Shown: in pieces, positions 52,238-64,000 of the stretch
How the letters are laid out: every line of letters starts with the position of its first letter
Position numbering within the stretch: the stretch's first letter is position 1
NCBI RefSeq assembly: GCF_048544455.1
Contig: NC_133529.1
Coordinates: 59,962,271-60,026,270 of the forward strand
Length of the DNA stretch: 64,000 bases
Direction of reading: 5' to 3'
Source of the DNA: Silene latifolia
Lineage: Eukaryota; Streptophyta; Magnoliopsida; Caryophyllales; Caryophyllaceae
Made by a program: the position numbers and the translations under genes
Notes under the pieces: generated by a model
What the model saw: only the letters and a program-made list of their open reading frames with translations
Database searches by the model: none
Told to the model about the DNA's origin: nothing

Positions 52238-54470
52238 GAAAGCAGAGTTGCCCGATAAATCAACTGTTACAAAGAAGACAAAGGTGACAGTACCAGAGAA
52301 GACACCAACAAAAAAGGTGCAGATAGAGTAGAAGTCAAAGTCGACTGCAAAGAAAGAAGTCAAAGTTTCTCATGAAAATGAGTTAGTCCAGAGGGATTTC
52401 CATATAAGTGTTTCCTCGACAACTAGTTACTCGTGTTCATGATTTATGGAAACGTGGTATTTAATATTAATGTCACATTGTTACTGTAACTGTGTTACAG
52501 TAGTATGTTTTATTCTAAAAAACTATTCATCTTTTTCCAGTTGACATTCCATCTCAGACTTAACTACCATCATTTCTTTTTAATGTAATAGTTGTTATTC
52601 TTATATTTTTACTGTTATTCTGATTTTCATTTTTGAAAAAACATTGTCAGGAAAGCAAAGTTGCCGGATAAATCATCTGTTACAAAGAAGACTAAGTCGA
52701 CAACATCAGAGAAGACACCAACAAAAAAGGTGCAGACAGAGAAGCAGTCAAAGTCGACTGAACAGAAAGAAGTCAAAGCTTCTCATAAAGACGAGTAAGT
52801 CCCGGAGGATGTCCCTATAAATGTTTGCTTGACAACTAGTTGATCGGGTTTATGATTTATGGAAACGTGGTACTTAATATTAATGTAACATTGTTACAAT
52901 AATGGTGTTACAGTCGTATGTTATGTTCTATAAAACTATTCATCCTTTCCCATTTGACATAGTTGTAATTGTTATATTGTTACTGTTATTCTGAATTTTA
53001 TTTTTGAAGAAACAATCTCATGAAAGCAGAGTTGCCGGATAAATCACCTGTTACAAAGAAGACTAAGGTGACAACATCACAGAAGACACAAATTAAAAAG
53101 GTTGGGACAGAGAAGCTATCAAAGCCGACAGTACAGAAGGAGTTCAAATTTTCTCATGAGCATGAGTAAGTACTTACTAGGGTTATTAATTTATGAAAAT
53201 TTAGTACTTAATATTATTGTCACATTGTTACAGTAACAGTATAAATGTAGTTCCTATGTTTAAATATAATTATTTGAAATCTAAAAAATATTAAATGTTA
53301 CTGTAACATAATTGCATTCTTTTTTGAGCTATCTTCTTTTTCCATTTGTCATCTCTTCTCAGACTTGAGCAGCATAATTTCATTTTCACTATAATAATTT
53401 TTATTGTTTTACTATTACTTTTATTCTGATTTTTGAATTTTGGAAAAACAATGTCAGGAAAGCAGAAGTGCCCAAGGAATCAGATGTTACAAAGAAAAGC
53501 AAAATTGAACCAACCAAGAAGGTGCAAAAAGAAAAGCTGTCAATTCAGACAAAAGAGAAGGCGGGGAAAGATACTGCTGAGAATGTGGGTCAGGTAACAG
53601 AGACAGTTGCAAAGAAGTCACCGACTGAAAAGGCACGTAAGGCAACAAATACTCCTACCAAAAAGGTACCTAAACCAATGACAGCCCAATAGAGTGGCGA
53701 GAAAAGGGCCGACCCAAAGAAACTAAAAATGAACCACAAACAGCAACGAAAAAGGAATTGAAGGTGACAATGCATAAGGCACTGACGAATCCGACAGAAA
53801 AGGCAACAAAAAAAGCAATGGTGCCAACGAAGAAGGCAAAAACTGCACTAACAGAGAAGGCAGCAACTGCACCAATGGAGAAGGCAGCAACTGCACCAAC
53901 CAAAAAGGTAGCAAAGGTGCAAACGCAACAATCAAAGACGGTGGCAAAGGAGCAGACAGAAAAGTTGCCAAAAGATGTTACTGTTACAAAGGTGCAGACC
54001 CAGAAGGCAGCAATGGCAAAATCTTCAAAGTTGGCAAAAGAGGTGGCAACAGAATGAGATCAGACAAAGAAACCGAAAAGACGGCAGAGAAGAAGGTGAA
54101 AACCACACCTGTTAAGAAGGTTGTACCAACAAAGAAAGTTCCAGTCAAGGAGATCTCAGCGGCAAAGGATCCAGTAACAGAGAAATCAGAAAAGGTAGTT
54201 AACAAGAAAAACATTACCGAAAAAACGGTCTTGAATATGAAGATGACTGAAACAAAGAAACCAATGACAGCAACAAAAAAGAGGCCTAGAAATAAGCCAG
54301 TATCATCTGACGAAGAAAGTGAAGGAGATTACGAGGTGTCGGATGAGTCAAGCGACAAATCCAAAACCTCAATTAAGCGGGCTAAAACAGAGAAGAGACA
54401 AGCAAAGACGATCGTGAAGTCTGAAGAAGAAGATATGGTCAAAAAGTATATATTTTTTCTGCTTGGCAAA
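52238..54470 (+). repeat. Duplicated basic exon array (4 exons)
   Basis: Exons 52238-52381, 52650-52794, 53022-53165 and 53458 onward start with the same GAAAGCAGARTTGCC text and code KAELPDKS.VTKKTK..; the first three end TCTCATxAxxAYGA|GT. Spacing is 412, 372 and 436 bp, so exon and intron were copied together. The third has CAT where the acceptor CAG should be (53019-53021). The fourth is much longer and internally repetitive (PTKKV, EKAATAP). Confidence 0.8.
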
Positions 54471-56443
54471 CAATAAAATATAATGTAATAGTGTTACAGT
54501 AACATGTTTACTGTATCATTGTTACTGTAATATTATTACTTTGAATCTTATTGCTGTTTATTTACATAAACATTGCAACTCTCTTTAAGCAGTGGTGCTA
54601 ATGTTGGCTTGTTCATGTTCATGACACGCCGGATAAATACACAAATAAATGCAGGGCCCAGTCATTGGTCGATGTTTTGAGCAAGTTTTCTTCACAACAA
54701 AGGAGAGCCATTAGAGAAATTGGCTTTGGAAGACTTCTGAACATGAAGATAACAGTAGTTCCTTCTGGGCTAACAGACCTGCTTGTCGAGGCTTTTGATC
54801 ATAACAGTTTCAAGGTCAAAGTTTCTGATACAGAGTAGTTCGTTCTGTCAAACTTTGATGTGCATGACATGTTTTTACTGCCCATGGATGGTAATGATGT
54901 AGAGCTGACCGCAACTGGTCGCGCATCACAGGCTGAGGATACTGAGTTAAAACAGAAATGGAGAAGGAAGTTCAACATTGTGGGTAGTCAGAACATAACC
55001 CTGAATCTGGTGGTAGATTGGTTTAAGAATAACAAGGGTGCATGTGGTAATGAGTTCAAGCAGGTGTTTATTCTCTATGCACTGTCCACGTTTCTAGCGC
55101 CGACGGCAAAATATTCAGTTGATTTCAAGCTGTTGAATGCGGTGGACGATGTGTAGAAAATTAAACATTATAACTGGTCAAAGTAGGTCTTTAAAAAGAT
55201 GGTTTAAGGTATCAAGGGGTTGAAGACAGGAGCTATGAAGTGTCTCTGTGGGTGTATTGTAGTGCTCATTTTGGCATACATTCACCGATTTGAATTTAAC
55301 AAGGAGGTACAACCTTCTGAGTCACCTCTGATCAAACATTGGTCAGATAATAAAATATCCAAGAGAGTCAAGAATGAAGCAAAGCTAGGTTATCTAGGGG
55401 GTGGTGAGATGACAGAAACAGACTACCCTATTTGTCAAAGCATTGGAGTGCCCTCTGAAGGTAAAATAACATTTTTTTCCAACTGTTAAACCGTCTTTGT
55501 TACTGTAACAATGTTACTCAACTATATTAGAGTAACAATGTTACTGTACTAGCTTTACTGTAATGTTGTTATATTTTAATATGTTTCTATAAAATGGAAC
55601 ATGCAGAAGTTGATCAGTCTAAGGAGAGGAGGTTGTTTGTCATAAGGATGGTAAGGGGAGGGAGTACATATTGATGGAGAAGCTTGCTGGCATTGAAACA
55701 GATGTCGAGTTGAAAGAACAAGTTGTTGACGTGAGTTGTTTTTTATAAATTTAATTCTGTGCATTTGTTACAGCAGTTAAAACTGATATCTAATTTATCT
55801 GTTTTGGTGTTGTTTATTTACTTAGGAAACACACCTGATGTTGTTGCTGCTGAAGAGGGATTCAGACCTAGTTCACCAGTCAATTTTTAACCGATTGGAA
55901 ATTTTTGAATCAAAGCAGAAAGGAAAATTTCCCCTAAAGGCTAACTACCGTAGATATACAGAAGACGTGGTGCGAAAGGCTGAATCAATGAAGAGAAGAG
56001 AAAATGACTTCCCATCATTTAAGAGCTCAAAATTGAGTAAAAAAATGAAACCATGCCCATCATAATACATTGTAAAGGATGTTTTGAAGAAGTTAAGTGA
56101 GGAATATGATAAAGAGAATGAGAAGATGATGAGGAGGAAGAGGAGGAGGAGACTGACAAGGAGATGGATGATGAGGAGGTTGATGACAAGGAGACCGATG
56201 ATGACGACGGTGATGATGACAACGACGATGATGAGGCAGGCAGTGGAAAAGAAAGGTATCAGGAGGGTGCCAATGAAAACGATGATGATAAAGAGAATTC
56301 AGATGAAGAGGAGGTCAATGAAGAGGATGAAGTACAATCTGGTGAAGGTGATATAGTAACACTGTTACTGTAACTAATTATTTCTTATAGTTATAGTTTG
56401 ACGAGACGAGTGTTACAGTAACATATTTTAATTTCTAATGCAG

Positions 56444-57880
56444 ACGAAAAGGATGATACAGATGAAGAAGATGAGGAACATGATGAGGAGGGGGATGAAG
56501 ATACATCTGATTAAGGTAATAGAATAACACTGTTACAGAACCAGTGTTACTATAACCAAATTTTTACCTTTTTGTTTTTCGTTAATAAAATTTAGTAATA
56601 GACAATTATATGTGATGCAGATGAGAAGGATGTTGATGATGATGATGATGAATCAGAACAGGCTGATGAAAGCCCAACCAGTGATGCAGTTGAGGAAGGA
56701 TTTGTTGAAGGTAATAGAGTAATATTGTTACTGTAGTTGTATTACTTGACCAAACAGAGTTACAACACATTTCTTACAGTAACATTGTTTTAACACAAAC
56801 AACAGAGTGAAGCTAATAAGCAATTTTCTTTTTAGAATTTGTTTAAGTAATATTCAATTAATTATGACACAAATGACAAGGAAGAGGCTGATAATGATGA
56901 ATCAGGCAAGGGTGATGACAACCCAACAAGTGAGGCAGATGATGAAGGATCTGCTGAAGGTAATATGGTATTATTGTTACTGTAGTTGTATTACTTGACC
57001 AAACAGAGTTACAGCACATTTCTTACAGTAACATTGTTTTACACAAACAACAGAGTGAAGCTAATTTGCAATTTTCTTTTCAGAATTTGTTTAATTAATA
57101 TTCAATTAATTTGGACACAGATGAAAAGGAAGAGGCTGATAATGGTGAATCAGGCAAGGGTGATGACAACCCAACAAGTGAGGCAGATGATGAAGTATCT
57201 GCTGAAGGTAATAGAGTGTTATTGTTTCTGTAATTTTATTACTGAAGAAATAGTGTTACTGCATATTTCTTACCGTAACAAAATTTTAAGAGAAACATCA
57301 ATGTAAAACTATTAGTAATATATATTCAATTACTTGTTGCACAAATGACAATGAAAATGCTGATGATGATGCATCAGGGCAGGATGATGACAAACCAACC
57401 AGTGAGATAGATGAAGATGGATCTGGTGAAGGTAATAGAGTAACAATGTTATTGTATTATTGTTACTTCTTTAAATACTTGAATTATGAATGACCTTTAT
57501 TCAATTACTTGTGACACAGATGAGGATGAAGATGCATCAGGGCAGCCTGATGATAAACAAAGCAGTGAGGCAGATGAAGAACCATCTGGTGATAAGGATG
57601 AAGAGGATGGTGAAGAACAAACGGGCAAAAAAGATGAAGAGGAAGATAATGATGAGGATGAAGAGGAGGGTGATGGCAATAAAAAACCAGATGAAGACAA
57701 TGGTGGTGATAATAATGAAGACAGTCCTGGTGATAAAACGAAGATAACAGTAATGAGGATGAAGGAAATGGTAGTGAAGAGGGCCCTGGGAATGATGAAA
57801 CTGGTGAAGGAAAAACAAGCGAGGGCGGTAATGAGACAGTTAGGGAAGAAGAACCAAGTAGTCCGGTAGGAGAAGATGAC
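56444..57880 (+). repeat. Duplicated acidic exon array (6 exons)
   Basis: Exons from about 56444, 56621, 56874, 57120, 57352 and 57520 each open after a CAG or similar acceptor with GATGARAAGGA-like text. They code D/E-rich units such as DKEEADNDESGKGDDNPTSEA, many ending EG|GTAATA. The introns (about 100 to 170 bp) contain GTTACTGTAAC and GTTACAGTAAC words. Confidence 0.8.
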
Positions 57881-58791
57881 AATGATGAAGAAGTTGATAT
57901 TATGGATGACGGCAGTTCAGACGACCATGTCGACGATTGTAGCAATGAAGTTCTTTATGAAAATTATGATGAAGAAACGGGCGACCAGTATTTGTTACAT
58001 TCTGAAATAACTGAAGAGTGGATGCACGTGATGGATCCTTGCTACGGCTGCATAATGGATTGTGGCCTACCAGCTTCGAATCTAACACTTGTGTCCGAGA
58101 CTATGATAGAATATGAGCAGTTAATGGTGCCTGTTCTTGAACGTAGGAAAGAAACAATTGACTATTGTTTCCTTGACGATGATGAGGACCTCCGAGATAC
58201 GTAAATACTCTTTTTATTTTTGACTTGTCATAGACATATGGTTTTACTGTAACACTGTTACTGTAGTACCTTAAACTGTTGTTACAGTAACACGGTTACT
58301 CTATAAAAATGGTATTCTGACACGAGCTTCTCGTTGTCCAACAGGGAAAAGTTGGTCTCGTATGGGAAGAATCGCTTCATTCCTAGGGAAGATTTAGTTT
58401 CATTGGTTCCTGGTGAGTTTATTTATATAATGGTGATTGAATGTTGGGCAATGTTGCTCAATGACCTTATCTTCCGAAAGGTAGCAAGTGATACACCATT
58501 AAGAATATTCATGGAATTAGCTCAATCTGTATGTTTACTATAAAAAATAAATGTTTATTAATATCTTTTTGTCTATTGTTATGCGCCATCGTTATTGACT
58601 GATATTTTCATAATTGTTTTTGAAGGGGGAATTATAAGGTTTGCGTCTTCCAAAACCCGATCCTAAGAGAGATTTTGAAGCTAAAGTTGTGCAGACCTTC
58701 AAATGTTGGGTCAAATTCTGCAAGAATCCACTTAATTTTGATTGTGATATGGTAACAACATTACTGTTTTTTTTATTGTTCTATAAGTAGA

Positions 58792-58841
<50 letters not shown>
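58792..58841. repeat. (GT)n(TA)n microsatellite in an intron
   Basis: Short GT run followed by a TA run, just before the exon with the C48 His box (58861). Confidence 0.95.
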
Positions 58842-58844
<3 letters not shown>

Positions 58845-61021
58845 TATCTGCTTAATTGCAGATATTCATCCCGCTCATTCTGGACAGGCACTTCTTCTGT
58901 GCTTGTATAAATTTTTTGACGGAAAGGGTTGACTACCTCAACAATAAACCGTTTTATGTCAGATCGCGAAAAGCAAAAAAGGCAAGGAATGCAGTAAGTC
59001 TGCTCTACTTATATATTATCAGCTTTACATATATAGTAATAATTTTAACTTCCATTACAGTAACAATGTTACATTTTTATATAGGCAAATATCATGGGGA
59101 AATTGATGGTTCAGATGGGTGTTGAAAAAGGATCTCAGGTGCTGAATTACCCACTTAAGAACGTGAAGTGTGGATGGCAGAGCAATGCAAAAAATGTGGA
59201 TTGTGGGGTTTTCATGATGCTGCACATGGCATTCTACACGGGAAGTGTATTTAATTGTGGGTTGATTGATGAACAGAAAAGAATTTTGTACCTTGCTGAA
59301 ATTTCTGCAACACTTGTCCTAAGTGACTTGAACGAAGAACGAGCAGCGGTCCTAAAAAGAATATCAGAATTCAAGGAAAAAAGGGAACAGTTGAAGGAGA
59401 AGCTAGTGGAAAAAAGAAAGGAGGAAGAGAAAAAAAAAAGCAGGAGGAAGAGCAAAAAAAATAAGGAGGCAAAGGAAAAAAGAAAGGAGGAACAATCACT
59501 GGAAGCAAAAGCGAAGGTTGTGAGAAAGAAGTCTGTTGCTCACAAGTATCCCAGAAAGGGGAATTCTCCTAAAGACGTTGATCAAGATGAGACGAGAATA
59601 ATAAAATTTCGCGATGATGATGCAATGGGTTATTCTTTAGGTTATTCGCCTACTGACACCGATTTGTTCCTGGTCTCTAAATTTATGAAAGGAAATCAGA
59701 CTCTATTGTCCTCCACAAATAATTTGAGAAGGAATGTACTTGATTATGGCTTCCTTGATGATGAAAACTTCGATAAAAGGTAAAGTGTGACATTTTTACT
59801 GTAACTGTGTTACTGTAACATTATTACTGTATAAGCTCTTGACTAGTCTGACTTCAATTTGCTATAACGGTGAGACCCAGGCTGTGTTTGGAGAGAGAAG
59901 GAACTTGACAAGGGCAGATATACTCTCACTACATCAAAACATTCACACGAACTGGATTGTGTTCGAATGTTGGTCTCTACTCTTAAATAATGTGGAGAAC
60001 AACAAAAGAGCAACACGACAACAAGGTCCAACAGTACTTTACCTTGGACTAGGATACATGGTAAGTTCAACCGTTGTAAAATGTTTGCTTCTGTTTAATC
60101 AAATATAATGCTTTTACAAAGCAAATCTAGCGTTCGAACACTATCCAGTGTAACTGTGTTACTGTAACATTATTACTGTATAATACTTTTTTTTTTTGAA
60201 ATAAAGAATGCTCTATTGGCTGTCATGCAAGAGGAAAGTGAACATGGTAATATAAAGACCGAGTTGTTTGAGATTTGGAATAATTTCATCCATGCGAGCA
60301 AGGCTAAAAGCAGAATTGATGCCCAGCTTATTTTTATACCTTATTTGGTCGACAATCACTACTTCGTTGTTTGTATTGACTTCAACCTTCAGTAGATTAG
60401 TGTGATTGACAATCAATCGTATGCCAACTGGGAGGACTCGAACACTTACAACGTCGCATCATTAGCATTAAGTACCCTTAGTTTTCTGTTTTACATATTA
60501 GTGTCATCAACATTACAAATACATTATTAAAGTAACAGTGTTACTATATGTCAATTTGAATGTTCTGTTTCTGACAGGCCGATTGCATGAGTGACTTCTT
60601 GGAGACAAAGGGTGACTTAAGGCTACAAGATATGGACAAGTTTCCTTTGGTAAATGTGAAGTGGGAATGGCAGTGTCGGGCTCCTACATATGAAGAGTCA
60701 GCTTGTTTCGTTATGATGGTTGTATCCATTTTCTAGGGACGTCCGTATAAGTCTTGGTACCATAACAGGTTATATCGGCGGGCATGTTGTGCTCAAATCG
60801 CTGCATCTTTGGTCTTAGCAGACATCAATAAAATAAGGACTGAATTGCTGGACGCTGTGGAAATCTTAAATCAAATCTAAGAAAACTCTTTAGCCTGACA
60901 TATATGCAAGGAGAGAAGCCCTTAGAAAGGCCAAAGGGAAGGCAGCAGAAGACGTGCAGGACTTGCAAGGAGATGACGAAGAACCGGTTCAGGAGAAACC
61001 GAAAAAATCAACACTGAAATG

Positions 61022-61889
61022 ACTGTCCTTCGTTTTAAAATAAATAACAAGTAATGTTAACTTAGGTCTACTATAAAACAATGTTACTGTAACAGTATTA
61101 TAGTGGATTTGCATTTTCGAATATTCCTATTATTATGTAATGTTCAACGATGATGTTAATCAATGACTAATTAGAAGTGAAATTTCTTAATTACGTAACA
61201 TCTTACCTTGACCAATTCAGTATTGTTTTAATACACTGCTATTGGACAATAATTTTAACGACAAATCATTAATAAGTAACTGTAACACTGTGACAAATCA
61301 ATAATTTTAAAATTGATCCAACGTGGGTTACATCAATTTTTAAACTTAACTTTAACTTCTCAAATAAGTTTTTAACTTTCTGAATTCCAAAAAATAATGT
61401 AACAGTTTTTTTATAGCAGTTAATTAATTCTGAAAACTGTTTTAACCAATTGAAATTCAAAACTGTAACTGCTATTGGACGTTATTTGAAACCACAAATC
61501 ATTAGTCATGTTACTATAACAATGTGACGGTTAAAGAATGTGACGCTTCGAATTCTCCACTCTCCGCAACAGTTATTACGGGTCTTTAATCATGGGGGAC
61601 ATGTAATCATGGGGAACATGCAGCATGGGTTACATCAATTTACAACTATTTTTAACTTTCTCAATTCCAAATTAAATTATAATTTTATTATATAGCAGTT
61701 AATTAAAAAATGTAACTACTTCCTAATCTCAGTTGTCTATAAATACACTAATTTCCATTCAACATATGCACTTCTCAATTCCAAAACACAACAACTTTGC
61801 CTTGGCTACAAAAGGATTTTTGTTTTAATTTTGTTGTTGTTTTGCAATATTAAATCCACTAAAAAATTATCAAATCTTTATTATTAAAA
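61022..61889. other. Intergenic region of MULE 2
   Basis: AT-rich, no coding. Scattered GTTACTGTAACA words, and an inverted-looking pair of blocks around TGGGTTACATCAATTT (61325 and 61627). A plausible promoter for the next gene lies at its end. Confidence 0.6.
61738..61746 (+). promoter_or_regulatory. TATA box of the coiled-coil gene
   Basis: TATAAATAC lies about 150 bp before the ATG at 61890 and is followed by an A/C-rich leader (CAATTCCAAAACACAACAAC). Confidence 0.55.
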
Positions 61890-62476
61890 ATGTCAATGTA
61901 TTTCGATTTTAATATCTTAATACCTTGCTTTCTGTTAATCGTACCTTCGTTACTGGAATGTTATTACAAAGAGTAACACCGTTACAGTTTAAGTTTTATT
62001 TATTAATATATTTTGTTTTCGCTGGTACAGAGAAATTAAAAAGATACTTGCAGAGACCAAGAATGAGCTTAATGAAACAACAAGGCATATAGGGATTCCT
62101 TGTTTGAAGAGGTTGTGGCAAGTGATTCCAAGGTTCTCGAATTAGAAAAACGTGAACAATTGTGTGAAGAAGATTTGTAGAACGCTGAAGCGCATGTCAA
62201 GTTTCTGATTGGAGAAAAAAATGTATTGCAAGACAACTAGAAGAAAACAAGAAGAAAAAATACACTAAAGCTGATCTAGACAGGCAATTTCTCCTTGGTG
62301 TAACAGCTTTAAGGGAAGCATATACCAAAATGCACCCGTTGAATAAGGTAAATTGGCCTATAGTTGTAAAAGCAATTAAAGAGATGGAAGGTCACAGGAA
62401 GCGTCTTAAGGAGGAGTTGCTTGAAGGTCAAAGTAGCTTCCATGGTTCCAGGAACAAACGCCCTAGAAGGGGCTGA
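61890..62476 (+). pseudogene. Small coiled-coil gene of MULE 2 (broken)
   Basis: ATG at 61890 (MSMYFDFNIL), a possible short intron ending at TACAG near 62031, then a K/E-rich exon: EIKKILAETKNELNETTRHIG, later VVASDSKVLELEKREQLCEE, and a final part KADLDRQFLLGVTALREAY ... KAIKEMEGHRKRLKEELLEG ending NKRPRRG at 62476. Frame changes near 62088 and 62225, and in-frame stops near 62178 and 62238, split it. Heptad-like Leu/Ile/Val spacing suggests a coiled coil with a basic end. I know no family for it. It may be a partner of the protease or a captured host fragment. Confidence 0.55.
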
Positions 62477-62774
62477 AAATTTTTATATATTTTTAACAGT
62501 ACAACATCATGCTGTTACTCTAACAACACGCTGTTACAGTTTATTTTAAAGTTCACTACTGTTAGTTTTTGCGGAGTATTTAGTTTTGTTAGTAGTTGTT
62601 GACTTGACATTTTGTCTAAGAAGATATTTTTCATGAATGAATGTATCCTAATTTAATAATTGTGCAATTTATTCTGTTTATAATTTATACTAACATAACA
62701 CTCTTTCTGTAACAATGTGACACTAAATACAAACCAATTGTTTAGCAACATGAAATCATGAATAATGCTTTAAG
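62477..62774. other. 3' flank of the coiled-coil gene
   Basis: Non-coding, AT-rich, with several GTTACWGTW words. No gene seen. Confidence 0.6.
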
Positions 62775-64000
62775 AACGGGTCGGAAAAGGTCGTTTATAA
62801 TCAAATATATAGTAACATTGTGACTCTAAAACATAAATAGCATTAAAAGAGGGGAAAGACGCTTCTAAAATGAGATGAAAAGTTCGTTCATAATAAACAT
62901 ATAGTAACACGGTGACTCTAAAACATGAATGGCATTAAAAGAGGTGAAATACGCTTCTAAAACGGGACGGAAAAGGGTTAAGGGTTGGATTAGGCGTCAC
63001 CGCTTCGCGGAGCCGCCTAATCTAACCCTAAACCCTTTTCCTTAGTCAAATGTCGTTCATAATCAAACATATAGTAACATTGTGACTCTAAAACATGAAT
63101 GGCGTTAAAAGAGGGGAAAGACGATTCTAAAACAGGACGGAAAAGGGTTTAGGGTTGGATTAGGCGTCACCGCTGCGCGAAGCCGCCTAACCTAACCCTA
63201 ACCCCTTTTCCTAAGTCAAAGGTCGTTCATAATCAAACATATAGTAACAATGTGACTCTAAAACATGAATGGCATTAAAAGAGAGGAAAGACGATTCTTA
63301 AAGGGGACGAAAAAGGGTTTAGGGTTGGATTAGGCATCACCGCTTCGAGGAGCCACCTAATCCAACCCTAAACCCTTTTCCTTAGTCAAAGATTGTTCGT
63401 AGTGCAAAAGCCCAAGACTAAAACCTAGGAAGGGACTGGTGATACCCTGTCGTGGAGGGGGTTAAAAGAGGGGAAAGACGCTTCTAAAACGGGACGGAAA
63501 AGAGCTTAGGGTTGGATTAGGCGTCACCACTTCGCGGAGCCGCCTAATCCAACCCTAAACCCCTTCCTCAGTCAAAGGTCGTTCGTAGTGTAAAAGCCCA
63601 AGATTAAAACCTAAGGAGGGACGGGTGATACGCTGTCGTGGATGGGATTAAAAGAGGGGAAAGAAGATTCTAAAACGGGACGGAAAAGGTTGTTCGTAGT
63701 GCAAAAGCCCAAGAGTAAGAACTAGGGAGGGACGGGTGATACCCTGTCATGGATGGGATTAAAAGAGGGGAAAGACGCTTCTAAAACAGGACGGAAAAGG
63801 GTTTAGGGTTGGATTAGGCGTCACCGCTTCGCGGAGTTGCTTAATCCAACCCTCAACCCTTTTCCTTAGTCAAAGTTCGTTCGTAGTGCAAAAGGCCAAA
63901 ACTAAAACTAGGGAGGGACGGGTCATACCCGGTCGTGGATGGGATTAAGAGAGGGGAAAGACGATTCTAAAACGGGACGGAAAAGGGCTTAGGGTTGGAT
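62775..64000. repeat. Tandem array of long hairpins, continues past the window
   Basis: A unit of about 170 bp holds GTAACATTGTGACTCTAAAAC, AAAAGAGGGGAAAGACG, CTAAAACGGGACGGAAAAG and then a hairpin of about 70 bp. The hairpin arms read GGGTTTAGGGTTGGATTAGG and, after a GC-rich loop (CACCGCTTCGCGGAG), its complement. Hairpins lie at about 62971-63039, 63141-63219, 63311-63379, 63498-63567 and 63795-63864, and a sixth is cut at the window end. From 63390 the unit gains a CAAAAGCCCAAGA..AAACCTAGG block and spacing grows to 187 and 297 bp. Confidence 0.85.

Larger units (their letters stand above)
51132..61021 (+). pseudogene. Double-C48 (Ulp1-like) protease gene of MULE 2
   Basis: Plus strand, more than 20 small exons. 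ATG 51132 (MKR, donor at 51140). A basic array (52238-54470) is rich in TKK, EKTPTKKVQ and NLS-like text. The N-terminal KI domain follows (54650-55460; QRRAIREIGFGRLL, DVHDMFLLPMDG, FILYALSTFLAPT), then an acidic exon array (56444-57880). C48 domain 1 (58345-59480) has CWAMLLNDLIF, RHFFCACINF, VDYLNN and NVDCGVFMMLHM, so His, Asp and Cys are kept. After a K/E-rich coiled coil, C48 domain 2 (59850-60880) has NHYFVVCIDF and ISVIDN but ESACFVMM. Stops include TAG 54836 and others near 55157, 55185, 60392 and 60736. The homologue of the MULE 1 protease gene. Confidence 0.82.

Noticed and set aside
56019-57945. Serine- and histidine-rich minus-strand frames over the acidic array
   Set aside because: They are the complement of GAT/GAG-rich acidic codons; splice sites and motifs fit the plus strand only.
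62775-64000. CRISPR array
   Set aside because: Repeats and spacers are both repeated, the units are ~170 bp with long hairpins, and the context is a plant genome.
62971-64000. Interstitial telomere
   Set aside because: TTTAGGG occurs once per arm and not in tandem.

Overview
The window looks like intergenic, repeat-rich DNA of a flowering plant. It holds Tat-lineage Ty3/gypsy parts, a Ty1/copia 3' end, FAR1-type MULE transposases, Ulp1/C48 protease genes of the Kaonashi (KI) MULE type and GT-AG introns with plant-like AT-rich sequence. The repeat style suggests Caryophyllales (Silene or a relative), but that is a low-confidence impression. I see no ordinary host housekeeping gene, no tRNA, no rRNA and no CRISPR. 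Almost everything that codes belongs to a transposable element.

Layout. 1-6869: a young, non-autonomous LTR element on the minus strand (3' LTR cut by the window edge, iMet PBS, PPT, no gag or pol), rich in the 14-nt palindrome TACTCGGTCGAGTA. 6870-9150: decayed 3' end of a Ty1/copia element with part of its 3' LTR. 9151-27575: a Tat-lineage block on the minus strand. It has an LTR at each end, but the two LTRs belong to different families. It carries gag, protease and an integrase tail on the minus strand, and two plant-type extra genes on the plus strand: a plant-mobile-domain (PMD)-like gene and a DUF7745-like gene with its own TATA box. A 2.16-kb solo LTR with a perfect 5-bp target duplication (CGCAT) sits between those two genes.

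27318-43888: a recent direct tandem duplication of about 8.3 kb. The copied unit holds 258 bp of Tat LTR, a FAR1-domain gene fragment (minus), a (TA)n tract, and the left half of a two-gene MULE. The second unit runs on into the rest of that MULE, so 37524-50657 is one near-complete element of about 13 kb. A FAR1/MULE transposase gene points inward from its left end and a double-C48 protease gene points inward from its right end. A 1.5-kb solo LTR interrupts the active-site exon of the protease gene. 50757 to the window end: a second, related element in the opposite layout. It has a plus-strand double-C48 gene with two arrays of duplicated exons (basic, then acidic), a small coiled-coil gene with its own TATA box, and a terminal tandem array of long hairpins.

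How the parts relate. In both MULE families the transposase (only in the first) and the protease would act in trans on related terminal inverted repeats that abut TA microsatellites. The most unusual signals are three. The non-coding DNA of both families is filled with a short motif, GTTAYTGTA, that differs between families mainly by one transition. Both families have a C48 tandem in which the second domain has lost its cysteine. One gene has expanded by copying whole small exons together with their introns.
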